This document shows, piece after piece, positions 17,480 through 26,770 of a DNA stretch of 57,106 bases. The translations under genes were made by a program, and so were the position numbers. How positions within the stretch are numbered: the first letter of the stretch is position 1; every line of letters begins with the position of its first letter. This DNA comes from Rothia gullae (GTDB lineage Bacteria; Actinomycetota; Actinomycetes; Actinomycetales; Micrococcaceae), in NCBI RefSeq assembly GCF_024294905.1, contig NZ_JANCOC010000008.1, forward strand, positions 51,769-108,874, written 5' to 3'. The notes beneath the pieces are model-generated. The model saw nothing but the letters and a program-made list of their open reading frames with translations. It ran no database searches and had not been told where the DNA came from.

Positions 17480-19552
17480 GTGAATAACCGCGAACTTGGC
17501 GAGAAGATTCTTGACGGCCTGGGTGGCCCCGAGAACATCGAGCACATTACTCACTGTGCGACCCGCCTTCGTGTCACTCCTGTGTCTAACGATGCAGTGC
17601 AGAACAAAAAGATTGAGGGTCTGCCCGGCGTTCTCTCTGTGATTGAGCAGTCCGGCCAGACTCAGGTTGTTCTGGGCGAGCGCGTTGAGGCTGTGTACAA
17701 CGAGATCAACGCTCTGCCGGCTATGGCTGGTCACTCTGAGGGTGGCACCAAGGTTGAGGCTGAGGGCAAGAAGTCCGGCTGGCTTACCAACGTCTTCGAC
17801 GTTCTGTCTGATTCCTTCCGTCCTCTGCTGTGGGCGCTTCTGGGTACCTCGATGATCCTGACCCTGATTGTATTCATGCAGCAGCTGGGCTTCTTCGGCC
17901 AGTACACTGACTTGACCGGTCAGAGCGTGAACATCGACATCATTAACGGTGCTCGTGTGGCTAACCCGGAGGAAGCTAAGGCTCTGAACACCCAGTGGAT
18001 GCAGCAGTTTGCTTTCTGGTACATCCTGAAGGCTGCTTCGCTGTCGGTTCTGAACTTCATGCCCATCATGCTGGGGGCTACCGCTGCTAAGCGTCTGGGC
18101 GCGAACATGTGGGTTGGTGCGGCTATCCCCGCTGCACTGATGACCGGTACCTTCACCGATCTGACTGCTCTTGCTGACCCCGCCACCAAGGTTCTGAACG
18201 TTCCGTTCTTCGGTCTGGATCTGCCGCTGTACGCATTCAGCTACACCGGCCAGGTCTTCCCCCCGCTGCTGGCTGTTGCTCTGCTGGCTCCGCTCGAGCG
18301 CTTCCTGAAGAAGGTTATTCCTTCGATGCTGCAGATGGTGTTCGTGCCGATGATTTCGGTCATCATTCTGGTTCCGGTGACCGCGTTCCTGGTTGGCCCC
18401 ATCGGTATTGGTGTGGCTATGGGTATCTCTGACTTCCTGAAGATGGTTAACGACCAGGCTCCGGCTCTGGTTGGTGCTCTGATTGCTGGCCTGTACCTGT
18501 TCATGGTTCCGCTGGGTCTGCACTGGCCGCTGAACGCTGTCATGATTAACAACCTGCAGACCATGGGTACTGACTTCATTCAGTCCCCGATGGGCGCTTA
18601 CAACTTCGCTGTGTTCGGTCTGGTCACCGGTGTGGCTATTAAGGCTAAGCACGACCGCGAGCTGCGCCAGACCGCTGTTGGTGCGTCGATGTCCGGTCTG
18701 CTTGGTGGTATTTCTGAGCCGTCCCTGTACGGTGTTGTGCTCCGCTACAAGCGTGTGATTCCGATTATTCTGGTGCCCGCTGTTATTGGTGGCGCTACCA
18801 TTTCCTTCCTGGGCGTTAAGTCCTACGCGTTCGCATTCACCTCGCTGCTGTCGATTCCGGCTATGCAGCCTTCCTACCTGTACGTGATTGGTCTGGCTAT
18901 TGCGTTCTTCGGCGCTATGACCGGTGTTCTTATTTTCGGTTACGAGTCGAAGGCTGACGCTGTAAGGCACGCTGCGGAGCGTAAGGCGGAGGATGCTGAG
19001 GACGCTCCCAAGGCTGAGGCTGTTGCTGCGAAGGCGGCTCCGGCTGCTGCCGCTACTGCGACCGCCGTTGCTGCACCCGCTGCTTCCGCTGGTGAGGTCA
19101 TTGAGCTGCACGCTCCCATTGAGGGTACTGCTGTTGCTCTGTCTGATGTTCCGGACCCGATCTTCGCTGCTGGCAAGCTGGGCGAGGGTGTGGCGATTGA
19201 GCCGACCGGTACCACCGTGGTTGCTCCCGCTGCCGGTAAGGTTGCTGCAACCTACCCCTCGGGCCACGCTGTGGGCCTGAAGCTGGAGAACGGTATTGAG
19301 CTGCTGATTCACGTTGGTCTGGATACCGTGAACCTGGACGGTAAGGGCTTCAGCGTGAAGGTTGCTAAGGGCGATGTTGTTGCTGCTGGCGACGTTCTGA
19401 TTGAGTTCGATCCTGAGGTTATCAAGGAGGCGGGTTACCCGCTGATTACCCCGGTTATCGTGACCAACACCCGCAAGTTCGCTGAGGTCAAGGGTCTGCC
19501 GGGCGTTGCTCACCAGAACTTGAGCACTGTCCTGAAGGTGACCACTAAGTAG
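17480..19552 (+). CDS. PTS beta-glucoside-family transporter, EIIBCA
   Basis: Sugar phosphotransferase permease importing and phosphorylating a glucoside. 690 residues in the order EIIB-EIIC-EIIA: EIIB residues 1-90 with phosphocysteine in THCATRLRV and SGQTQVVLGERV; EIIC ~100-490 with ~10 helices, PLGLHWPLNAVMINN and GGISEPSLYGVVLR; an Ala/Glu-rich linker; EIIA ~545-690 with GIELLIHVGLDTVNLDGKGF holding the phosphohistidine. This is the BglF/BglP architecture. The GTG start has AAGGAAG 5 nt upstream. The RAT leader supports sugar-induced antitermination. No phospho-beta-glucosidase is adjacent. A role in importing trehalose for the distant treC cannot be excluded, since the substrate is not fixed by sequence. 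Confidence 0.9.
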   Translation: MNNRELGEKILDGLGGPENIEHITHCATRLRVTPVSNDAVQNKKIEGLPGVLSVIEQSGQTQVVLGERVEAVYNEINALPAMAGHSEGGTKVEAEGKKSGWLTNVFDVLSDSFRPLLWALLGTSMILTLIVFMQQLGFFGQYTDLTGQSVNIDIINGARVANPEEAKALNTQWMQQFAFWYILKAASLSVLNFMPIMLGATAAKRLGANMWVGAAIPAALMTGTFTDLTALADPATKVLNVPFFGLDLPLYAFSYTGQVFPPLLAVALLAPLERFLKKVIPSMLQMVFVPMISVIILVPVTAFLVGPIGIGVAMGISDFLKMVNDQAPALVGALIAGLYLFMVPLGLHWPLNAVMINNLQTMGTDFIQSPMGAYNFAVFGLVTGVAIKAKHDRELRQTAVGASMSGLLGGISEPSLYGVVLRYKRVIPIILVPAVIGGATISFLGVKSYAFAFTSLLSIPAMQPSYLYVIGLAIAFFGAMTGVLIFGYESKADAVRHAAERKAEDAEDAPKAEAVAAKAAPAAAATATAVAAPAASAGEVIELHAPIEGTAVALSDVPDPIFAAGKLGEGVAIEPTGTTVVAPAAGKVAATYPSGHAVGLKLENGIELLIHVGLDTVNLDGKGFSVKVAKGDVVAAGDVLIEFDPEVIKEAGYPLITPVIVTNTRKFAEVKGLPGVAHQNLSTVLKVTTK

Positions 19553-19569
19553 TTCACTTTCTAGGCTCT

Positions 19570-19603
19570 AAGGGGCCCCACCATTGTGGTGGGGCCCCTT
19601 TCC
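19570..19603 (+). terminator. Stem-loop terminator after the PTS gene
   Basis: AAGGGGCCCCACCA pairs perfectly with TGGTGGGGCCCCTT around a 3-nt loop, then TTCCTTAT follows. A very stable intrinsic terminator. Confidence 0.92.
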
Positions 19604-19714
19604 TTATACCCCTTTCCTGATGTGCTAATTCTTTGGGCAGGGTTTGCTGGGGTTTAGGCACTAGCCGGGGTATTTCTGCTAGTGTAAGAATACGCTCAAC
19701 AAGGAAGTTCTCAA

Positions 19715-20758
19715 GTGATATGGAGTACGATGATGTCTTCTGATACTAGGACATGGGATACCGGAGTGTGGGAAGAGCATCAAAAAGAGCTACGCACTCT
19801 TTCTCCTGTTCGGCGGCTGATGCGCCGGCTCAATCTTGAGGTGCTCGTCTACGAGTCTGCGCCGTTCCCGGTTCTGTTGCGTAAGCTCTCTGCGCTAATT
19901 CCAGCGTGCCTTCTGTGGTGGGTTATCTACGAGCCGCACCGGCTTGCTTCCTCCACCAGCCTCCCCGAGGGTACTCACGCTATTACGCTGCTCCCCGGAG
20001 CCTGGGGTGACCCCGCTACGGGGGCTTATGGAGGTCTTCCTGAGCTGCCGGGGGTCCTCGTGCATTGGGTGCTGTGCATCGCGGCGATGGCGGCTGTCGT
20101 TCATCTCTGCGGCGTCAAGGCGAAGGGCCAGAGCTTCACCATTCCTCACGATGCGCGTTCACGGTTGATTGCTCTGATGCAGGCTCTGGGCATTTTCGGT
20201 GCTTTTGCGCTGGTCGTCTGGATCGAGTACATGATGACTCCGCTGACCCTCATGTTTGAAACAGTGTACGCGGGCCCAACCGCAGCCTATAGCGGCGACG
20301 GCATGATTCCCCTGCACCTGTTCCTATCCTCGTCGTTGAGCGCTATTTTCTTGGGCTATTTTTGCGTGAACATTCTTGCCTCGCTGAATATCCCCGGGTA
20401 CCTGGGAATCCCCGCAATTATTTACGTGGGGGCGCTCCCTTGGGCTCAAGCGGAGCGGCACCAGTTCACGTTGGCGCTGGCGTGGGTCATTGCGGTGACG
20501 CTGGTGAGTTGGCTCGTGCGCGGTATGTGGGGCACTCTGCCAGCCTGCGTGGGCTATTCTCTCTGGATTATGCTGGTGGCAACCAGCGGTGATCCTTTTG
20601 ACCTGTCCGCCAATATGAGCCGTGTGCTCGTGATTTTGGGTTTCCCGCTGGCTTTCATCGTTGCTGGAGGCGGCATTTACCGCATCTTCTATCTGCGGCA
20701 GAACCCGAACCTGTTGAGGTATCTGCAGGAGCGTGCCCTGTACATGGGCGAGTGGTAG
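19715..20758 (+). CDS. Polytopic membrane protein of unknown function
   Basis: I do not recognise this 347-residue protein. It has a charged cytosolic N-terminus (SPVRRLMRRLNLE), then about seven or eight hydrophobic segments: around LSALIPACLLWWVIY, VLVHWVLCIAAMAAVVHLC, LIALMQALGIFGAFALVVW, LFLSSSLSAIFLGYFCV, FTLALAWVIAVTLVSWL, ACVGYSLWIMLVA and VLVILGFPLAFIVAGGG. It ends in a basic/aromatic tail (RIFYLRQNPNLLRYLQER). No catalytic motif is evident. The GTG at 19715 has AAGGAA 9 nt upstream. It sits alone between two terminators. Confidence 0.75.
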   Translation: MIWSTMMSSDTRTWDTGVWEEHQKELRTLSPVRRLMRRLNLEVLVYESAPFPVLLRKLSALIPACLLWWVIYEPHRLASSTSLPEGTHAITLLPGAWGDPATGAYGGLPELPGVLVHWVLCIAAMAAVVHLCGVKAKGQSFTIPHDARSRLIALMQALGIFGAFALVVWIEYMMTPLTLMFETVYAGPTAAYSGDGMIPLHLFLSSSLSAIFLGYFCVNILASLNIPGYLGIPAIIYVGALPWAQAERHQFTLALAWVIAVTLVSWLVRGMWGTLPACVGYSLWIMLVATSGDPFDLSANMSRVLVILGFPLAFIVAGGGIYRIFYLRQNPNLLRYLQERALYMGEW

Positions 20759-20845
20759 CAGCCGGTTAGGGCGGCGCTCCCCTCCCCCTCGTTTTTTGTA
20801 ATTACATATCCCGCTCAAGGGCACAGAAACTTAGAGGGCACAGCA

Positions 20846-20882
20846 AAATCCCGGGTACTCTCTCGTGAGAGCACCCGGGATT
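20846..20882. terminator. Bidirectional stem-loop between the membrane protein and the last SBP gene
   Basis: AATCCCGGGT pairs with ACCCGGGATT, with an inner CTCTC/GAGAG stem. The minus-strand side is followed by TTTGCTG, so it most likely ends SBP paralog A, but the plus-strand side also has scattered Ts. Confidence 0.8.
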
Positions 20883-20924
20883 CTGTTGTTCTACAGGACG
20901 GCTAGAGCATTACCGCAAGCGGTA

Positions 20925-22628
20925 CTACTCCTGCCAGCCAACGTTGACCCAGTAGTCAGCGCTGGTGTAGCTCTGCTTGAACAGGGACGGACCGTAGTTC
21001 GCAATCTTAGCCTTAGCAGCGGCGTACATCGGGCCGTTTGCGTAGGGCAGGTACACTGCGACCTTCTCGTAGTAGAGCTTCTCCGCCTCGTTAGCGATCT
21101 TGATGCGCTCGTCTTCCTTCTCGGTGTTCTGCAGCTTCTCGATGAGCTTATCAACTTCAGGGTCACCGACCTCGAACACCTCGGTGGTGAAGAAGTAGGG
21201 CGCCGAGGAAGCCAGGTCGGGCAGAACGCCCCAACCGGTGAAGATTGCTTCGTAGCTCTTCTGACCAAGCACGGAGTTGGAGTTCGACTGCGGCTGGTTG
21301 TCAGCGCTCAAGCGAATACCTGCAGACTTCAGCTGCTGCTCCAGAATCTGGTAGACCGCCTGGTAGACAGCCTCGGAGCCGAAGGAGGTCATAGCGAAAC
21401 CAGCAACCTTGCCGTCCTTAGCGTAGTAGTCGCCGGACTTGGAGTAGCCTGCAGCCTCCAGAATCTTGCCTGCAGCCTGTGCACCGGTGTCACCAGCGTA
21501 GTTGTTCTGGTAGCCCTTCTGGAACGGCATTGCGATGATAGAGCCGGGCAGCGGCTCGGTCCAGCCGAGCTGCGAGAAGTATGCCTTAGCAATCTGCTCG
21601 CGATCCACAGCGGCGAGGATTGCGCGGCGCAGTGCCAGGTCCTCAATGCGCTTGGGGTTCAGCTGAATGATGTTGACGTTGGTGTTCTGGCTCTGTCGAA
21701 TCTCGGTGCCTGCCTGGCCCTTCACAGCGTTGTAGCTGGTTGCACCCACGAAGGTGAAGGCATCCAGTTCGCCGTTCTTGAAGCTTGCACGGATTGCTTC
21801 GGAGTCCATCTGACGCCAGATGATGCGGTCCAGCACAGGCTTCTCGCCCCACCACTTGTCGTTCTTGACCAGGGTGAGAACCTTCTGGGAAGAGTTCCAC
21901 TCGCCAATCTTGAAGGGACCTGCCCAGTACTGGTCGAGGGGCTTGTCAACGAAGCCTTCGTTGAAGAGGTTGACGTCTTCAAGGGCGGGGTGGATTGCGA
22001 AGGCGCACAGACCCTCGGAGGGGTAATACGGAGCCTTCATGGTGACCTTGACGTGGAAGTTGTTGCCGTCCACAGCCTCGATGCTCTCAACCTGCTGCCA
22101 CATGGTGTTGTCGGTGATGTGGTAGGGGTTGTCGGTGGTTGCGCGGTAGACCTTCCACATGGCGCGAACAGCGTTCACGTCCATGGGGGTGCCGTCGTTG
22201 AAGGCTGCCTTGGGGTTGATCTTGAAGGTTGCAGTCTGCACACCGTCGACGGTTTCAGTCTTGTGCTCGGTGCAGAACTCGGGGTTGAGGGTGCCTTCAC
22301 CGTCGGGGCTCATGGTGTAGAAGCCCATGACAGCAGCGATGTTGCAGGGTGCCAGCGCGTCCAGGTTGCTGGAGGTGTAGCCGCTCTGGGTCTGCAGGTT
22401 GAAGTTCGGGCCCAGGGCGGTAGCCGCGAGAGTCAGGGTACCGCCCTTCTTGAGGGAGGAACGGTCCTGCTTGTTAATCTGAAGGTTCTTCAGAATATCT
22501 TCAGCATTGTTAGCGGCGCTACCGCCAACCTTTTCCTTCGAGCCGCCGCAGGCAGCCAGCAGACCAACGGTACCGAGGGCAACGGTGCCGGTCAGGAGGG
22601 TACGGCGAGAGACAGACATGCTCTTCAT
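20925..22628 (-). CDS. ABC oligopeptide-type substrate-binding lipoprotein, paralog A
   Basis: SBP_bac_5-family receptor, 567 residues, presumably serving the OppBCDF transporter encoded upstream. Signal: SRRTLLTGTVALG with lipobox LLAAC, a Tat-type lipoprotein signal (Cys about residue 27). Typical family blocks: LKKGGTLTLAATALGPNFN, FNDGTPMDVNAVRAMWKVYR, KVLTLVKNDKWWGEKP and ALRRAILAAVDREQIAK. It shares subfamily-1 features with B and C (INKQDRSSLK after the lipobox, QxGYTSSNL, YWAGPFKIGEWNSS). Start: ATG 22628 with AGGAG upstream; the 69 residues further upstream are unlike a signal. The ligand is unknown but probably a peptide. It is the promoter-distal copy of six. Confidence 0.9.
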   Translation of the reverse strand: MKSMSVSRRTLLTGTVALGTVGLLAACGGSKEKVGGSAANNAEDILKNLQINKQDRSSLKKGGTLTLAATALGPNFNLQTQSGYTSSNLDALAPCNIAAVMGFYTMSPDGEGTLNPEFCTEHKTETVDGVQTATFKINPKAAFNDGTPMDVNAVRAMWKVYRATTDNPYHITDNTMWQQVESIEAVDGNNFHVKVTMKAPYYPSEGLCAFAIHPALEDVNLFNEGFVDKPLDQYWAGPFKIGEWNSSQKVLTLVKNDKWWGEKPVLDRIIWRQMDSEAIRASFKNGELDAFTFVGATSYNAVKGQAGTEIRQSQNTNVNIIQLNPKRIEDLALRRAILAAVDREQIAKAYFSQLGWTEPLPGSIIAMPFQKGYQNNYAGDTGAQAAGKILEAAGYSKSGDYYAKDGKVAGFAMTSFGSEAVYQAVYQILEQQLKSAGIRLSADNQPQSNSNSVLGQKSYEAIFTGWGVLPDLASSAPYFFTTEVFEVGDPEVDKLIEKLQNTEKEDERIKIANEAEKLYYEKVAVYLPYANGPMYAAAKAKIANYGPSLFKQSYTSADYWVNVGWQE

Positions 22629-22752
22629 GGAATTTCTCCTAGAGTATTCGCAGTGTTGTGGAGTCGGTACGCGAACGGTGCGTAGCCAGCACTCCAACCC
22701 GGCGGGAGGACAGTCTCTGCCGGGGCGGGCAGAATGCCCACATTTGTTTTTA

Positions 22753-22758
22753 AGTATA
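22753..22758 (-). promoter_or_regulatory. Candidate -10 (TATACT) of SBP paralog A
   Basis: On the minus strand TATACT is followed by TAAAAACAAATGTGGGC. Paralogs B, C and D have the same layout, a TATACT or TACACT hexamer followed by an A-rich stretch ending in AATGTG and G-rich bases. The gap to the start codon is about 125 nt. Confidence 0.5.
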
Positions 22759-22780
22759 TCCTTACTGCTCTCTAGGGCAT

Positions 22781-22830
22781 GGAAAAGCGGCGTGCTACAG
22801 AAGGTTTTTAATCCTTTTGTAACACGCCGC
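22781..22830 (-). terminator. Terminator of SBP paralog B
   Basis: An 18-bp stem formed by GCGGCGTGCTACAGAAGG and CCTTTTGTAACACGCCGC (two G-U pairs), with CTTTTCC following on the minus strand. It lies 55 nt beyond the paralog B stop codon, before paralog A. Confidence 0.85.
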
Positions 22831-22884
22831 GGCAACGCTTTTGCCCTTATGGGGCATGTGCGCTGTGCTCAGCGCTTAAGATTT

Positions 22885-24585
22885 TTACTTTTCCCAACCG
22901 ACGTTGATCCATACGTTCGGGTTGTAGTAGGGCAGACCGAAGAGCATGGGGCCGTAGTTCGCCAGACCCTTACGGCACGCCTTGAAGTTCGGGCCGTTGT
23001 GGGTGGGCACATAGATGGCAACCTCTTCCAGGTGGCGCTTCTCCAGCTCGTTCATGATCTTAAGCTGTTCCTTCCGGTCCTCGGTGGACATCATGGTTGC
23101 TGCCAGCGAGTCCAGATCCTTACCGTGACCGTTGTTGGTCTCGGAGATGTAGAAGTAGTTCGCCGCATCCACCGGGGAGGTGGTGATGCCGTAGCCACCG
23201 CTCTTGATGGTGAAGTTCTTCGCGGAGATGATGCTTGCCATTTCGGATGCACCGTGGTTGTCGATGCTCAGCTCAATGCCGATTTCCTTCATCTGCTGGG
23301 TGAGGAACTGTGCGGTGGAGCTTACGACCGGGTCGGTACCGAAGGTAGTCACCGAGTAGGAAGCCTTAACGCCGTCCTTCTCGTAGTAGTCGCCGTTCTT
23401 GGTGTAGCCTGCATCCTCGAGGATCTTGGTGGCGACGTCCTTGCCAAGCTTGGTCGGGTAGTTGTCCTGGTAGCCTTCCTGCATGGGCAGCATGCACATG
23501 GAGCCGGGCAGGTTTTCCTTCCAGCCGAGCTTCTCGTAGCGCAGCTTGAGCAGCTGGTCACGGTTCAGGGCGGCAACGAAGGCACGGCGGACGGGCAGGG
23601 GCATCTTTTCGGGGTTGATTTCGTAGTTGCCCACGGCCAGTGCGCTACCCTTGCGGATGTCGACGTTAGCGACGGTGGAGAGCTCGTTGTAGGAGCTGAG
23701 GGTGCTGGCGTCAGCGTAGTCAATCTCGCCGTTCTTGAATGCTGCCTGCTCTGCCTGGGAGCTCATTTCACGCCAGGTGATGCGCTCGAGCAGAGGCTTG
23801 GTGCCCCACCACTTCTCGTTGCGGACAACGGTGAGGACCTTGCCAGAGGAATCCCACTCGCTGACCTTGAAGGGACCTGCCCAGTACTTGTCCAGAGGCT
23901 TGCCGTTCATGCCGTCGTTGAAGAATGTGACGTCGACAAATGCCGGGTGCAGGAAGGAGGTGAAGCTACCTTCGATGGGGTACCAGGGCTTGGTCATGGT
24001 GACCTTCACGTGGCGGGAGTCGCCGTCGATCTCTTCGATGCTTGCGACCTGTTCCCACATCGGCGAGGGGGTGATCTGGTAGTCCTTACCCTCTGCTGCG
24101 CCGCGGTAGATGGTCAGGTAGCTACGGACAGCAGCGATGTCGATGGGGGTGCCGTCGTTGAAGACTGCCTTCGGGTTGATCTTGAAGGTGACGGTCTGCA
24201 CGCCGTCAACGGTCTGAGCCTTGTACTCGGTGACGTAGTCCTCGTTCATGTGGCCTTCACCGCGGAAATCAGCGTAGTAGCCGCCGGTGAATGAGGAGTT
24301 AATTGCCGCCTGAATGTTCAGGTTACCTGCGGTGTAGCCGTTGGTGTTGAGGATGTTGAAGTTCGGGCCAATGCCGTCTGCGCTCAGTCGCAGCTCGCCG
24401 CTGTCCTTGAGGGTGGAGCGGTCCTTCTCGTTGTAGGAGACTGCCTTGGACAGGTCGTCGCCGGCGGAGAGAGCGTTGCTCGCGTTCTTGGTGGAGTTGC
24501 CGCCACAGGCTGCGAGCAGGCCGACAGTACCCAGGGCAACGGTGCCGGTGAGCAGGGTACGACGGTTGAGGGTGAAAGTGGTCAT
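22885..24585 (-). CDS. ABC oligopeptide-type substrate-binding lipoprotein, paralog B
   Basis: 566-residue SBP_bac_5 lipoprotein. Signal LNRRTLLTGTVALGTVGLL with lipobox LLAAC, again a twin-arginine pattern. The body shows LKDSGELRLSADGIGPNFN, FNDGTPIDIAAVRSYLTIYR, KYWAGPFKVSEWDSS and VRRAFVAALNRDQLLK. It belongs with A and C by its N-terminus, but it has lost the first Gly of the KQGG motif (LKDSGEL) and is the most divergent of that trio. Start ATG 24585 with GAGGA 9 nt upstream. It is bracketed by its own terminator and a TATACT promoter box, so it is probably a separate transcription unit. Confidence 0.9.
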   Translation of the reverse strand: MTTFTLNRRTLLTGTVALGTVGLLAACGGNSTKNASNALSAGDDLSKAVSYNEKDRSTLKDSGELRLSADGIGPNFNILNTNGYTAGNLNIQAAINSSFTGGYYADFRGEGHMNEDYVTEYKAQTVDGVQTVTFKINPKAVFNDGTPIDIAAVRSYLTIYRGAAEGKDYQITPSPMWEQVASIEEIDGDSRHVKVTMTKPWYPIEGSFTSFLHPAFVDVTFFNDGMNGKPLDKYWAGPFKVSEWDSSGKVLTVVRNEKWWGTKPLLERITWREMSSQAEQAAFKNGEIDYADASTLSSYNELSTVANVDIRKGSALAVGNYEINPEKMPLPVRRAFVAALNRDQLLKLRYEKLGWKENLPGSMCMLPMQEGYQDNYPTKLGKDVATKILEDAGYTKNGDYYEKDGVKASYSVTTFGTDPVVSSTAQFLTQQMKEIGIELSIDNHGASEMASIISAKNFTIKSGGYGITTSPVDAANYFYISETNNGHGKDLDSLAATMMSTEDRKEQLKIMNELEKRHLEEVAIYVPTHNGPNFKACRKGLANYGPMLFGLPYYNPNVWINVGWEK

Positions 24586-24681
24586 TAGTTTTCCTCAGTT
24601 AGGTGGGATGCTACTTTGCTGTACGCGGGGGAACACAACCCGCACACCTTTGTGACAGCACACACATTTTGTATTGGCAAT

Positions 24682-24687
24682 AGTATA
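24682..24687 (-). promoter_or_regulatory. Candidate -10 (TATACT) of SBP paralog B
   Basis: Minus-strand TATACT followed by ATTGCCAATACAAAATGTGT and then GTGCTGTCACAAAGGTG. Paralog C has almost the same downstream block, AATGTGTGGGCTCTCACAAA then GGTG. The leader would be about 90 nt. Confidence 0.55.
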
Positions 24688-24787
24688 CACACATTTCCCA
24701 TGCACTATGACCTAGTTCACCGTTTCAGGGAAAATATTTCAGTCAATTCCCGAAACCACCCCACCACAAAACCACCCTTCAAAAACA

Positions 24788-24838
24788 TAGAAAAGTCCCG
24801 CAGCACCCCGCCTCTAGGGCGGAATACCGCGGGACTTT
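24788..24838 (-). terminator. Terminator of SBP paralog C
   Basis: AAAGTCCCGC pairs with GCGGGACTTT, with an inner CCGCC/GGCGG stem, followed on the minus strand by TTTCTATG. It lies 80 nt after the paralog C stop. Confidence 0.8.
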
Positions 24839-24917
24839 ACACTTCTGGAGTCTTATGCTGGCGCCTCTGAAAATTCAGAAACCACCGAATAGGAATCCAG
24901 AAAATTAACCTGTGGCT

Positions 24918-26627
24918 TTAGTTCTGCCAACCCACATTGACCCAGCGCTTGGGGTCGGTGTAACTGGTTGCAAAGAGGGAAGGACCGTAGTTAGCCAGCT
25001 TCTCCTTCACAGCTACGTAGCTGGGGCCGTTAGCGTAGGGGAAGTAAATAGCAACCTTCTCCATGTGCTGCTTCTCAGCCTCAGCAGCCATCTTCAGCTG
25101 CTCCTCGTGGGATTCCTTCTCGTAAATGGACGCGATGTACTTATCCAGCTCAGGATCACCCACGCCCTCGTTGATTTCACTGGTGTAGAAGTACTGAACG
25201 CTGTCTGCGGGGTCAGCACCAATACCCCAACCGGAGAAGGCACAGTCGTACTGCTTGGAGCCCATCACGGAGTTGAACTGGGACTGCGGCTGGTTGTCCT
25301 GCTCTAGCTTAATACCTGCCGCCTTGAGCTGCTGCTCGAGGTTCTGGAACTGAGCCAGGGAGGTTGCGTCCGAACCGAAGTAGGTGATGGAGAAGCCTGC
25401 AGTCTTGCCGTCCTTGGCATAGTAGTCGCCATTCTTGGAGTAGCCTGCTGCCTCCAGGATCTTTGCCGCAGCCTCGGCACCGGGGTTGGACGGCATGTTG
25501 TCCTGGTAGCCCTTCTGGAAGGGCATAGCAATCAGGGAGCCGGTCAGGGGCTCTTCCCAGTTGATCTGGCCGAACTTGACCTTAGCCAGCTGGGAGCGGT
25601 CAACCGCGGCGAAGACTGCACGGCGCAGGGCGGTGTCGGTCACGCGAGTCGGGTTGAACTGCAGGTTGATCACGCCGACGCTCTGACCGGAGCGGATCTG
25701 GACACCGGGCTGACCCTTGACAGCGTTGTAGGTTGCCAGGCCAGCAAAGCTAATGCTGTCCAGCTCGCCATTCTTGAACGCTGCGCGCTCTGCTTCGTCG
25801 CCCATTTCACGCCAGATAATGCGGTCCAGCAGCGGCTTCTCACCCCACCACTTGTCGTTGGACACGAGGGTGAGGGTCTTAGCCGAAGAGTTCCACTCGC
25901 CAATCTTGAAGGGGCCGGACCAATACTGATCCATAGGCTTGTTCACGAAGCCGTTGTTGAAGAGCTCCTTGTCGGTCAGTGCGGGGTGCAGACCGAGCAG
26001 GCCGAGGGTCTCAGCGGGGTACAGGGGCTTGGACATAACAATCTTGACACGGGTCTTGTCGCCATCCACAGGGTCGATGGACGCCACCTGCTGCCAGAAG
26101 GGGGCAGCGATAACGTTGTAGCCGTCATCAGGGTTGCGGTAGACAGTCCACGCGGCGCGGATCGCCTCAATGTCAACGGGGGTGCCGTCGTTGAAGACAG
26201 CCTTAGAGTTGAGCTTGAAGGTGATGGTCTGCACGCCGTCAACGGTCTCTGCCTTGTAGTCGCTGACGTAGTCGTCGTTGAGGCTGTAGTCGCCGGCAGG
26301 ACTCAGGGAGGTGAAGCCAATAGCGGAGGGGATGTTGCAGGCACCACCGAATGCGGTGAGGTTCTCGGTGGTGTAGCCGCTCTGAGTCAGAATGTTGAAG
26401 TTCGGGCCGACTGCGGAGACGCTACCGCGAAACTCGCCACCCTGTTTGAGGGAGGAACGATCCTGCTTGTTGATTTCGAGGTTCTTGACGATTTCCTCGG
26501 TGCTTGATGCAGCCTTACCGCTGATCTTCTTGTCAGAGCCGCCACCGCATGCAGCGAGCAGGCCGACGGTACCCAGGGCAACAGTGCCGGTCAGCAGGGT
26601 ACGGCGATTAATACGTAGATGAGTCAT
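24918..26627 (-). CDS. ABC oligopeptide-type substrate-binding lipoprotein, paralog C
   Basis: 569-residue SBP_bac_5 lipoprotein. Signal INRRTLLTGTVALG with lipobox LLAAC. Subfamily-1 hallmarks: INKQDRSSLKQGGEF, SAVGPNFNILTQSGYTTENL, FNDGTPVDIEAIRAAWTVYR, YWSGPFKIGEWNSSAKTLTL and ALRRAVFAAVDRSQLAK. It is closest to A over the whole length. ATG 26627 follows AGGAG at 9 nt. Its 290-nt upstream stretch contains a TATACT box and, further up, two tight hairpins. The ligand is probably a peptide, by transporter context. Confidence 0.9.
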   Translation of the reverse strand: MTHLRINRRTLLTGTVALGTVGLLAACGGGSDKKISGKAASSTEEIVKNLEINKQDRSSLKQGGEFRGSVSAVGPNFNILTQSGYTTENLTAFGGACNIPSAIGFTSLSPAGDYSLNDDYVSDYKAETVDGVQTITFKLNSKAVFNDGTPVDIEAIRAAWTVYRNPDDGYNVIAAPFWQQVASIDPVDGDKTRVKIVMSKPLYPAETLGLLGLHPALTDKELFNNGFVNKPMDQYWSGPFKIGEWNSSAKTLTLVSNDKWWGEKPLLDRIIWREMGDEAERAAFKNGELDSISFAGLATYNAVKGQPGVQIRSGQSVGVINLQFNPTRVTDTALRRAVFAAVDRSQLAKVKFGQINWEEPLTGSLIAMPFQKGYQDNMPSNPGAEAAAKILEAAGYSKNGDYYAKDGKTAGFSITYFGSDATSLAQFQNLEQQLKAAGIKLEQDNQPQSQFNSVMGSKQYDCAFSGWGIGADPADSVQYFYTSEINEGVGDPELDKYIASIYEKESHEEQLKMAAEAEKQHMEKVAIYFPYANGPSYVAVKEKLANYGPSLFATSYTDPKRWVNVGWQN

Positions 26628-26764
26628 ATATTTATTCTCCTCATGCCGGAGGGCTCAGGTGCTATTTGATACGCGCACCGTGTTGTGCGCCGATTTTTCG
26701 GGAGCGCTGAAGCTCCCGCCCATCACCTTTGTGAGAGCCCACACATTGTTTGTGGTTGAAACAC

Positions 26765-26770
26765 AGTATA
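26765..26770 (-). promoter_or_regulatory. Candidate -10 (TATACT) of SBP paralog C
   Basis: Minus-strand GGTATACTGTG, followed by ACAAACAATGTGTGGGCTC and TCACAAAGGTG. This matches the paralog B leader block almost base for base, indicating a shared promoter and leader. No good -35 is seen. Confidence 0.55.

Noticed and set aside
17417..19513. 698-codon minus-strand frame opposite the PTS gene
   Set aside because: Asn/Gln/His/Ser-rich reverse complement of a clear EIIBCA gene.
22507..24294. Long plus-strand open frame over SBP genes A and B
   Set aside because: Composition is mirror-image of the minus-strand SBP genes, and it has no family features; a codon-bias shadow.
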